NCBI GenBank assembly: GCA_023265735.1
Contig: JAHFSN010000177.1
Coordinates: forward strand, 1 to 5,372
Length of the DNA stretch: 5,372 nucleotides
From: Spirochaetaceae bacterium
Lineage (GTDB): Bacteria; Spirochaetota; Spirochaetia; JABEVK01
Direction: 5' to 3'
Below are positions 1 to 5,372 of the stretch, piece after piece (position 1 is the first letter of the stretch; the number at the start of each line of letters is the position of its first letter). The notes below the pieces were generated by a model. The model was not told the DNA's origin. It did no database searches and saw only the letters and a program-made list of their open reading frames with translations. The translations under genes and the position numbers were made by a program.

Positions 1-1
1 G

Positions 2-727
2 GCCGCCGGTATCGTTCCCATCACTTCGGGCCAGACCTACACCATCGACTTCTCCCTCCGCAGCGCCGTGGCCAACACCTACGGTCCCAACGTGGCCGGA
101 CTCACCGACGGTTCCCAGAAGTTCGACAACCCCGTGTTCAAAGAATCCCTCCTGTTCCTCAAGGACCTGATCGACAAGGGGTATGTGGAGAAGGAAGGTT
201 TCTCTCGTCCCTACTTCATGGACGGGATCGACAAGTTTGCCGCCGGCGGCGGCGCCATGTTCGTGGGCCTGCTCTCCGACGTGGGGAACTGGAAGGTCTT
301 CTCCGACAAGCTCGGTGCCAAGAATGTGGGATACTTCGCGGCTGTGAACTTCCCCGACGGCAAGTACAAGGACCAGCAGGTGGCCCAAGGAGCCGGCATC
401 GGCTACGGCGTCATGAAGTGGACGAAGAACGAGAAGCTGGCCGCGGCCTACGTCAAGTTCGTCACCACCGGCCAGGGCGCCAAGATCTACGCTGCGGCTA
501 CGGGAGCCCTGTCTCCGAACACCGCCGCCGCGGGCGACGATCCGGCCTACCCCGTCCTGAAGGACATCCAGAAGTACCTGAAGAACAGCCAGAAGGACTA
601 TCCTCCCCTGTTCTACAACGGCTACGAGGATGACTCGAACCGGCTGCTGGATCAGCTCTTCGTGACCGGTGGGCTCACGGTGGACCAGTTCATCACCGAA
701 TACCAGAAACTCACCACCAAGAAGTAA
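2..727 (+). CDS. Sugar ABC transporter substrate-binding protein, family 1 (5' end missing)
   Basis: This is the C-terminal part (241 residues visible) of an extracellular solute-binding protein that would capture a sugar outside the membrane and deliver it to the permeases encoded next. The frame is open from base 2, so the GTG at 68 is internal and not the start. Family 1 proteins usually have 400-450 residues, so about 180-200 are lost upstream, including any signal peptide. The stretch AQGAGIGYGVMKWTKNEKLA, followed by AAYVKFVTTGQGAKIYA and GALSPN, is the typical late segment of the family, where a helix holding 'sugar ABC' binding proteins together precedes the conserved Pro-Asn. The end, with LLDQLFVTGGLTVDQFI, is the usual closing helix region. 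The gene stops with tandem TAA TAG (725-730) and is followed by a hairpin terminator. The ligand cannot be read from the sequence; the glycosidases downstream suggest an alpha-linked oligosaccharide. Family assignment is firm, ligand is inference. Confidence 0.9.
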   Translation, partial: AAGIVPITSGQTYTIDFSLRSAVANTYGPNVAGLTDGSQKFDNPVFKESLLFLKDLIDKGYVEKEGFSRPYFMDGIDKFAAGGGAMFVGLLSDVGNWKVFSDKLGAKNVGYFAAVNFPDGKYKDQQVAQGAGIGYGVMKWTKNEKLAAAYVKFVTTGQGAKIYAAATGALSPNTAAAGDDPAYPVLKDIQKYLKNSQKDYPPLFYNGYEDDSNRLLDQLFVTGGLTVDQFITEYQKLTTKK

Positions 728-742
728 TAGACCAACATCCCA

Positions 743-781
743 GGAGGGGCGGAACCCAAAGGGGGCCGCCCTTCCTTTTTT
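743..781 (+). terminator. Intrinsic terminator or attenuator between binding protein and permease genes
   Basis: GGAGGGGCGG (743-752) pairs with CCGCCCTTCC (766-775) as a 10 bp stem with one G-U pair, around a 13-base loop (753-765) that itself contains CCCAAAGGG. Six T residues follow directly (776-781). This is the form of a rho-independent terminator. It lies inside a collinear transporter set, only 15 bases before the next start codon, so it is probably leaky: it would cut most transcripts after the binding-protein gene and protect their 3' ends, leaving less mRNA for permeases and enzymes. Structure is seen directly; the partial read-through role is inferred from similar arrangements behind binding-protein genes. 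Confidence 0.8.
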
Positions 782-783
782 GC

Positions 784-788
784 GAGGT
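784..788 (+). promoter_or_regulatory. Ribosome-binding site of first permease gene
   Basis: GAGGT lies 7 bases before the ATG at 796 and directly follows the T-run of the terminator. The purine-rich CAGGAGGGGC at 741-750 looks like a better Shine-Dalgarno sequence, but it is too far from the start and is taken up by the terminator stem. Confidence 0.65.
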
Positions 789-795
789 AAGGCTT

Positions 796-1671
796 ATGCG
801 TCATCGAGGTTTGGAAACGGACGGGGTTGCCCCGTACCTGTTTCTGACGCCCCTGTTTGTCCTTCTCGTCCTCTTTATCCTGTACCCCGTCGGGATGAAC
901 TTTTACTCCAGTTTCACCGAATGGAAGGGCTACGGCCCCCAGAAATGGATTGGGTTCGACAACTATATCAACATGGTTCAGGACCAGGCGTTCTGGGCGT
1001 CCATCATCAACACGGGCCTCTTTATCCTGTACATTCCCGTGGGCACGGTGTTCACCCTGGTGGTGGCCGCCCTGCTGCGCGAAGGTATCCGCGGCTGGCA
1101 GACCTACCGCGCCATCCTCTATATCCCCAACCTGCTGGGCTACGTCGTGATGGGTGTGATCTTCTCCATCTACCTTCGGGACGACGGGGCCCTCAACGCG
1201 CTGATCAAGTGGGTTTTGGGGTCTCCCGTACACTTTCTCATCGACCCGTTCCTCGCCGTCAACTCCATTGGATTCATTCTGGTGGTGTGGCTGCACCTCG
1301 GATTCGGAATCATTTATTTCCTGGCGGCCATGAACGGTATCGACAAGGCCATCTACGAGGCGGCCCTCATCGATGGCGCCGGCTTCTGGAAAACCTTCTT
1401 CAGCGTGACGGTGCCCAGCATCCGTTTCGCCGTGGAATTCTTCATCGTCTTCAATTTCATCGAAGTCTTTGCCCGCATGTTCTCCTTCATCTACACGCTG
1501 ACCCAAGGGGGACCGGGTTACAGCACGTTCACCCTGGAGTACGGCATCTTCGATCAAGGGTTCCAAAAATTCCACGTGGGCTACGCGGGCGCCTGGTCCA
1601 CGGTCCTCTTTGTCTTCTGTGCCATCATCTCTGTCGTCCAAATTCGCCTCATGCACAGGAGGGACGCATGA
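796..1671 (+). CDS. Carbohydrate ABC transporter permease, MalF-like (CUT1)
   Basis: A 291-residue inner-membrane subunit that forms half of the sugar channel. Six hydrophobic segments are visible, roughly at residues 12-34, 71-94, 107-127, 155-178, 211-232 and 264-283. The EAA loop that docks on the ATPase begins at E188 (EAALIDGAGFWKTFF, then VTVPSI), with the invariant Gly at 194. The segment TQGGPGYSTFTLEYGIF before the last helix is typical of the MalF/UgpA-like partner of CUT1 systems. The length is normal for this group, which lacks the extra N-terminal helices and large P2 loop of E. coli MalF. The ATG at 796 has GAGGT 7 bases upstream. The stop TGA overlaps the next gene's ATG (ATGA, 1668-1671), so the two permeases are probably translationally coupled and made in equal amounts. 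Family is certain; transported sugar is not known. Confidence 0.96.
   Translation: MRHRGLETDGVAPYLFLTPLFVLLVLFILYPVGMNFYSSFTEWKGYGPQKWIGFDNYINMVQDQAFWASIINTGLFILYIPVGTVFTLVVAALLREGIRGWQTYRAILYIPNLLGYVVMGVIFSIYLRDDGALNALIKWVLGSPVHFLIDPFLAVNSIGFILVVWLHLGFGIIYFLAAMNGIDKAIYEAALIDGAGFWKTFFSVTVPSIRFAVEFFIVFNFIEVFARMFSFIYTLTQGGPGYSTFTLEYGIFDQGFQKFHVGYAGAWSTVLFVFCAIISVVQIRLMHRRDA
1657..1663 (+). promoter_or_regulatory. Ribosome-binding site of second permease gene
   Basis: AGGAGGG, close to a consensus Shine-Dalgarno sequence, sits within the last codons of the first permease gene, 4 bases before the ATG at 1668. It fixes that start and supports the ATGA overlap. Confidence 0.85.
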
Positions 1672-2507
1672 AAAAGGTCTCACCCTTCAGCCCTGGAGCT
1701 CGAATCCTTGTCCAGGCGCTCATGATCGTACTGGTCGTGGCGTCGCTTCTGCCGCTCTACAATGTGATCAGCGCGAGTTTTAAATCGATCGACGAATTTC
1801 CCGCCAATCCCATCGGTCTTCCCCAGGTCGTGGTGGGGGACAACTACGAGTACGCGGCCTTCGCAGGAAAACTGCTGCAGTTCACGGTGAATAGCGTTCT
1901 GTTTGTTCCCGGCGCGGTACTTCTGTACCTCGTGGTGTGTATCGCGGCTGGCTACGCCTTTGGCAAGATGCGCTTTGCCCTTCGCCTGCCGCTCTTTCTC
2001 CTCGTCCTGTTTCTTTCCATCTTTCCCCAGCTCCTGCTGGCCACCCAGGTGTTCAAGCTGATTTCGCTCATGCACCTGACCAACACGGGATGGGGCGCTA
2101 TTCTGACGTGGGTGGCGTACTTCGCGCCCTTCGGCACCTACATCATGACCACGTACTTTGCCGACATGCCCTACGAGCTGGTCGAGGCCGCCCGGATCGA
2201 CGGGGCGGGGCCGGTGAAGATCCTGACCCGGATCATGGCGCCCCTGGCCAAGCCCATGACGGCGACCATCGCCATCATCGGGTTCCAGTCCATGTGGAAC
2301 GAGCTTCCGTTTTCCCTCCTGATCCTGCAAACCCAGGAACAGCGGACCCTGACGGTGGGCATTGCGATGATGCGGGGCGAGTTTGGACTTCGGGTGCCCA
2401 TTTTGAGCGCGGCCCTGGTGATCGCCATGGTGGTCCCCATGGCCATGTTCTTCATCTTCCAGCGCCAGATTACCCTGGGCGTCACCGCAGGAGCGGTGAA
2501 GGGGTGA
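1668..2507 (+). CDS. Carbohydrate ABC transporter permease, MalG-like (CUT1)
   Basis: A 279-residue inner-membrane permease, the partner of the preceding subunit. It has an N-terminal helix at about residues 12-34 with the family pattern LLPLYNVISASFKS, then further helices and the EAA loop beginning at E173 (EAARIDGAGPVKILTRIM, then APLAKP) that contacts the ATP-binding subunit. The C-terminal segment, a hydrophobic helix followed by FQRQITLGVTAGAVKG, is the usual MalG-family ending (QR-x-x-x-G-x-x-x-GAVKG). The frame is open far upstream of 1668, but a strong Shine-Dalgarno site and the coupling with the previous stop pick the ATG at 1668. The TGA at 2505-2507 overlaps the GTG of the next gene (GTGA), which ties enzyme synthesis to transporter synthesis. 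Family certain, substrate unknown. Confidence 0.96.
   Translation: MKKVSPFSPGARILVQALMIVLVVASLLPLYNVISASFKSIDEFPANPIGLPQVVVGDNYEYAAFAGKLLQFTVNSVLFVPGAVLLYLVVCIAAGYAFGKMRFALRLPLFLLVLFLSIFPQLLLATQVFKLISLMHLTNTGWGAILTWVAYFAPFGTYIMTTYFADMPYELVEAARIDGAGPVKILTRIMAPLAKPMTATIAIIGFQSMWNELPFSLLILQTQEQRTLTVGIAMMRGEFGLRVPILSAALVIAMVVPMAMFFIFQRQITLGVTAGAVKG
2489..2493 (+). promoter_or_regulatory. Ribosome-binding site of GH36 gene (supports GTG start)
   Basis: AGGAG lies 10 bases before the GTG at 2504, within the end of the permease gene. The spacing is a little long, so translation probably relies partly on reinitiation through the GTGA overlap. An alternative ATG at 2546 has GGGAG close in front of it, but using it would remove the SSYLLGD-like residues that appear to belong to the enzyme's first beta strand. 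Confidence 0.5.
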
Positions 2508-4432
2508 GCGAAGCCAAAGTTCTTTCCAGCTATCTCCTGGGAGACATGCGGGTCGAGTACCTTCAGGGCAGCGGGGGCCAGATCGGGCTCCGGCTCGTTC
2601 CGGCCGACGTGCCCGCCGACCCCGCGGGGTCCGACGACGTCGATAGTCTGGTCCAGATTGCCGTCACCGGTTCGGCGGCCTCCGGTGGGTTTGCCTCGGG
2701 TCATACCTTGCGCAACGGGGCCTCGGTGGGCACCCTCCGGTACCAGGACCAAACCCGAACGGACGATGCGTCGGGCACCACGGTGGTCACGACCCTTGGA
2801 ACCCCCGAGGGCTTGGTCCTCCGTCATGTCTTGGTGTATCACCCCGACCGAAGGGCGCTGCGGGTGAGGACCGAGGTCGAGAACCTCGGGGACAAGCCCG
2901 TCTCCCTCGACCTGCTTTCCAGCTTTTCCCTCATGGGGCTCTCGTCCCTTTCCCAAGGATCAAGCCAAGAGTCGCTGGTGGTCCACCGGATTCGCAGCGT
3001 GTGGAGCGCCGAGGGCCGGGTCGTTTCCGAGGCCCTCGAGGACCTGCAGCTGGAAACGTCGTGGTCCCGCCACGGCGTCCGCGCCGAACGGTTCGGGCAG
3101 ACGGGATCGCTGCCTGTCCGCAAGTTCTTCCCCTTCGTCGCCGTGGAAGACCGGGTCAGCCAGGTGACTTGGGCGGTCCAGTTGGCCTGCCCCTCGTCGT
3201 GGCAGATCGAGCTGTACCGTCGGACCGGAAGCCTGTGCGTATCGGGGGGCCTGGCCGACTTTGAGTTTGGCCATTGGCGCAAGACCCTGGGGCCCTCGGC
3301 CCGGCTTGAGTCTCCTTGGGCCTACCTGACGGTCGGCCGGGGGGGGCTCGACGCAATCTCACAGCGGCTGGTCGACCTCCACCAGGAGGACTTCGGCGCC
3401 CTGAGACAGGGGGCCGTGGCGCCCCAGTTCAACGAGTTCTGCACCACCTGGGGCGAACCGTCCCACGACAAGGTCGTCCAGATGGTCGAGGCGGTCCGAG
3501 GCAAGGGCCTCAAGTACTTTGTCATCGACGCGGGCTGGTACGCCGACCCCCTCAACGGCTGGGAAAGGAGTCACGGCGACTGGGTGGTGAGTTCGGACCT
3601 GTTCCCCGAGGGGCTGGCCAGGACGGTAGAGGTGATCCGTTCGGCGGGGATGGAGCCGGGCATTTGGTTCGAGATCGAGACCTGCGGAGAGCTTTCCCGG
3701 GCCTTCGAAAGGACCGAGCATCTGCTGACCCGAGGGGGGGCTCCGATCACGTCGGGCTTCCGCCGGTTTTGGGATATGGACGACCCCTGGGTCGTCGAAT
3801 ATCTGGCCGACCGGGTCATCCGACTGCTCCAGCGCTACGGATTTCGGTACCTGAAGATCGACTACAACGAAAGCGCGGGCGTCGGCTGCGACGGGGCCGA
3901 ATCCCTGGGGGAGGCCCTGCGGCAGAAGGTCCTGGCCACCGAACGGTTCTTTCGGCGGATCCGGGAATCGGTTCCGGGCCTCGCCATCGAGACCTGCGCG
4001 TCGGGCGGCCACCGGTTGGAGCCTTCGGTTCTGGCCCTCTCGGACATCGCGTCATTTTCCGACGCCCATGAATGCCTCGAGATCCCCGTCATTTCCGCCA
4101 ACCTGCACCGGGTCATGCTGCCCGCCCAGTCCCTCATCTGGGCCGTTTTGAGAAAGAACGACGGCCTGAAGCGGGTGGTCTATTCGATGGCGGCGACGTT
4201 TCTGGGGGTGCCCTGCCTTTCGGGGGACATCTATGACCTGACGCCCGAGATCTGGGCGTCCCTCGAAAGGGGCCTGGAGTTCTACCGAGGCGTCGTCGGC
4301 GTCCTCGAGAACGGATCCACGGCGTTCCACGGCCCCCGCCAGAAGAGCTACCGCCACCTGAAAGGCTGGCAGGGCGTGGTTCGGACCGGGGCTTCCGGGG
4401 ACCAGGCCCTGGCGGTTGTCCACAGCTTCTAG
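2504..4432 (+). CDS. GH36 alpha-galactosidase-like glycosidase, ended early by in-frame TAG
   Basis: A 642-residue clan GH-D enzyme, expected to hydrolyse an alpha-linked sugar, probably in the cytoplasm because no signal peptide is visible. An N-terminal beta-sandwich covers about residues 1-300; the (beta/alpha)8 catalytic domain begins near F309 (FNEFCTTWGE). Visible motifs are VIDAGWY (D342-Y346), GIWFEIET (W388), YLKIDYNES with the predicted nucleophile D453, ETCASGGHR with C498, and ASFSDAHE with the predicted acid/base D520. The 67-residue gap between the two aspartates suits GH36. The motifs KIDYN and DAGWY depart from the classic KWDMN and DDGW, so galactose specificity is not assured. 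The start is the GTG overlapping the permease stop. A TAG at codon 643 ends the frame in the C-terminal beta domain, yet conserved-looking coding continues for 53 codons. Without the stop the protein would have about 696 residues, nearer to the roughly 730 of typical bacterial GH36 enzymes. Family confident; substrate and functional state uncertain. Confidence 0.88.
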   Translation: MSEAKVLSSYLLGDMRVEYLQGSGGQIGLRLVPADVPADPAGSDDVDSLVQIAVTGSAASGGFASGHTLRNGASVGTLRYQDQTRTDDASGTTVVTTLGTPEGLVLRHVLVYHPDRRALRVRTEVENLGDKPVSLDLLSSFSLMGLSSLSQGSSQESLVVHRIRSVWSAEGRVVSEALEDLQLETSWSRHGVRAERFGQTGSLPVRKFFPFVAVEDRVSQVTWAVQLACPSSWQIELYRRTGSLCVSGGLADFEFGHWRKTLGPSARLESPWAYLTVGRGGLDAISQRLVDLHQEDFGALRQGAVAPQFNEFCTTWGEPSHDKVVQMVEAVRGKGLKYFVIDAGWYADPLNGWERSHGDWVVSSDLFPEGLARTVEVIRSAGMEPGIWFEIETCGELSRAFERTEHLLTRGGAPITSGFRRFWDMDDPWVVEYLADRVIRLLQRYGFRYLKIDYNESAGVGCDGAESLGEALRQKVLATERFFRRIRESVPGLAIETCASGGHRLEPSVLALSDIASFSDAHECLEIPVISANLHRVMLPAQSLIWAVLRKNDGLKRVVYSMAATFLGVPCLSGDIYDLTPEIWASLERGLEFYRGVVGVLENGSTAFHGPRQKSYRHLKGWQGVVRTGASGDQALAVVHSF

Positions 4433-4594
4433 GGGACCTTTCCGGCCACGGTGGAGGTTCCCGTCGGGTCCGGCTGGAGGGTCGAAGACCTCTACAGCTC
4501 CGGACAAAATCCGGTCCGCCTTGAAGGCGGCTCTCTTTGGATATCCCTGAACTCAGAGTATGAAGCCGTCGCCCTTCGGCTGGGTCGCGACTAG
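4433..4594 (+). pseudogene. Continuation of the GH36 C-terminal domain after the in-frame TAG
   Basis: In the same frame as the GH36 gene, 53 sense codons follow the TAG at 4430-4432 and end at a second TAG (4592-4594). The product would begin GTFPATVEVPVGSGWRVEDL, continue with LYSSGQNPVRL and end EYEAVALRLGRD. This reads as the closing beta strands of a GH36 C-terminal domain: HSF just before the stop would join to a strand ending in VEVPV, and ALRLG is a plausible last strand. It has no good start of its own, and the next gene starts only 19 bases after it, so it is best taken as the severed end of the GH36 gene. No base is gained or lost, so a single substitution (for example CAG or GAG to TAG) explains it. 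A sequencing error, a strain mutation, or true read-through remain possible. Confidence 0.7.
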
Positions 4595-4602
4595 CAACAC
4601 AA

Positions 4603-4607
4603 AAGGA
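4603..4607 (+). promoter_or_regulatory. Ribosome-binding site of GH31 gene
   Basis: AAGGA within the A-rich run AAAAGGAAAA lies 6 bases before the ATG at 4614. The 19-base gap after the second TAG at 4592-4594 contains nothing resembling a terminator or promoter, so this gene is probably in the same transcript as the GH36 gene. Confidence 0.75.
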
Positions 4608-4613
4608 AAACCC

Positions 4614-5372
4614 ATGCAACACAACGATGCTGTCATTCTTGCCATCCCCGGGGGCACCCTCCGGATTCTTCCCTGGGCCGACGATCAGGTCCGGGTCACC
4701 TTCTCGGCCCGGGACGAGTTTTGCCCCGGTTCCGGCCCCCTGGTCCTTCCGCAAACCGGCCGGGCCCCCGCTTTCCAGGTGAACGAGACCGATGGATGGA
4801 TCCGGGTGTCCACCTCGGCCCTCGTCGTCGAGGTGCGCCGCGAAACCGGGGCGATTCGCTACCTCACCCCCGAGGGCCGGCTCCTGACCCAGGAGCCCGA
4901 CCGGCTGGGGAAAGTTCTTGACGCCTTTGACGTGATCCGCTACGAGTACGAAGCCTTGGAGGGGCCGGCTTTCGAGTTTGGAGCCGATGGGTTCAAGGCC
5001 CGGACGGCCCAGGGAAAGCCTCGGGTTGATCGGAAGGCCTGGCACGCGAAGTTGTCCCTATGCTTCCAAGAGGGCGAGGCCCTCTACGGTCTGGGGTCCC
5101 ACGAAGAAGGGGTGCTCAACCTCAGGGGGAGCCTCCAGTACCTCTACCAGCAGAACCGCAAGATCGCTATCCCGTACCTGGTCTCGACCCGGGGATGGTC
5201 TATCCTCTGGAATACGGGGTCGGCCCTTACGTTCCGCGACGACCAGTTTGGGTCGTCGATGTGGCTGGACTGCGTCGACGAACTCGATTTCTGGGTGACG
5301 ACGTCGCCGACGATGACGGGGCTCGCGGCGGCCCTCCGGCGCCTGACCGGTTCGATTCCGATGCTTCCCAAA
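4614..5372 (+). CDS. GH31 alpha-glycosidase (N-terminal part, 3' end missing)
   Basis: The first 253 residues of a family 31 glycoside hydrolase, whose members include alpha-glucosidases, alpha-xylosidases and some alpha-galactosidases. The visible part is the N-terminal beta-sandwich that packs on the catalytic barrel. Diagnostic motifs are LYGLGSHEEG (residues 157-166), LNLRG, QYLYQQNRKIAIPYLVSTRG (175-194) with ILW shortly after, DELDFWV, and LTGSIPMLPK (244-253), the linker leading to the barrel. The window ends just there, so the catalytic nucleophile and acid/base lie outside and the substrate cannot be judged from them. No signal peptide is seen, so a cytoplasmic enzyme is likely. The ATG at 4614 is chosen for its AAGGA site. 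The LYQQN-IAIP pattern is shared with GH31 alpha-xylosidases and alpha-glucosidases. Family confident, activity open. Confidence 0.9.
   Translation, partial: MQHNDAVILAIPGGTLRILPWADDQVRVTFSARDEFCPGSGPLVLPQTGRAPAFQVNETDGWIRVSTSALVVEVRRETGAIRYLTPEGRLLTQEPDRLGKVLDAFDVIRYEYEALEGPAFEFGADGFKARTAQGKPRVDRKAWHAKLSLCFQEGEALYGLGSHEEGVLNLRGSLQYLYQQNRKIAIPYLVSTRGWSILWNTGSALTFRDDQFGSSMWLDCVDELDFWVTTSPTMTGLAAALRRLTGSIPMLPK

Noticed and set aside
669..1667. In-frame extension upstream of the second permease, which would give a 612-residue protein
   Set aside because: The upstream part is an Arg/Pro/His-rich alternate frame of the first permease. A strong Shine-Dalgarno site and the ATGA overlap place the start at 1668.
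652..1683. Long antisense open frame (343 codons) opposite the first permease
   Set aside because: Its translation is rich in Asp, Glu, His, Gly and Arg with no recognisable domain, and it mirrors a clear permease gene. Stop-free antisense frames are expected in GC-rich coding DNA.
1937..2503. In-frame extension upstream of the GH36 enzyme
   Set aside because: It is a shadow frame of the second permease; homologous-looking sequence starts only after the GTG at 2504.
3339..3740. Runs of 8 G (3339-3346) and 7 G (3734-3740) in the GH36 gene as possible frameshift sites
   Set aside because: The GH36 frame remains intact and recognisable before and after both runs, so there is no sign of a frameshift or programmed slippage.
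4430..4432. TAG as a pyrrolysine or globally recoded codon
   Set aside because: The next in-frame stop is also TAG and sits at a sensible protein end; reading through both gives nonsense. No pyrrolysine genes are in view. It is kept only as a lesser alternative to mutation or error.
4134..5045. Antisense open frame (303 codons) across the GH36 end and GH31 start
   Set aside because: The product is Pro/Arg/Gly/Ser-rich and low in complexity, with no domain, and it lies opposite two recognised genes. It is a composition shadow.

Overview
The window is a GC-rich stretch of bacterial DNA. It holds one compact run of five genes, all on the + strand, for uptake and breakdown of an oligosaccharide. 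The two edge genes are cut by the window. The lineage cannot be fixed from this sequence. The CUT1-type sugar ABC transporter and the lack of any SusC/SusD genes fit a bacterium that imports sugars by ABC transport (a spirochaete, thermophile or Bacillota-like organism is possible, but this is only an impression). No RNA gene, CRISPR array, insertion sequence or phage gene is visible.

Layout: (1) bases 2-727, the C-terminal part of a family 1 extracellular sugar-binding protein. (2) Bases 728-795, a short spacer dominated by a strong intrinsic-terminator-like hairpin, then a ribosome-binding site. (3) Bases 796-1671, first membrane permease (MalF-like). (4) Bases 1668-2507, second permease (MalG-like), overlapping the first by ATGA. 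(5) Bases 2504-4432, a GH36 alpha-galactosidase-like enzyme, overlapping the second permease by GTGA. Its reading frame meets an in-frame TAG at 4430-4432, but recognisable C-terminal coding sequence continues in the same frame to a second TAG at 4592-4594. (6) Bases 4614-5372, the N-terminal part of a GH31 alpha-glycosidase, running off the window.

The genes make a coherent pathway. The binding protein captures an oligosaccharide outside the membrane and the two permeases import it. The two glycosidases, which show no signal peptide, probably remove alpha-linked sugars in the cytoplasm. No ATP-binding subunit lies in the window, so it is either outside it or a shared ATPase encoded elsewhere. 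The hairpin after the binding-protein gene probably lets that gene be expressed more strongly than the permeases and enzymes behind it.

The points most worth a second look are the in-frame amber codon that would remove the last 53 residues of the GH36 enzyme, and the unusual active-site motifs of that enzyme (DAGWY instead of DDGW, KIDYN instead of KWDMN), which cast doubt on a plain alpha-galactosidase label. I did not find a convincing new type of system.
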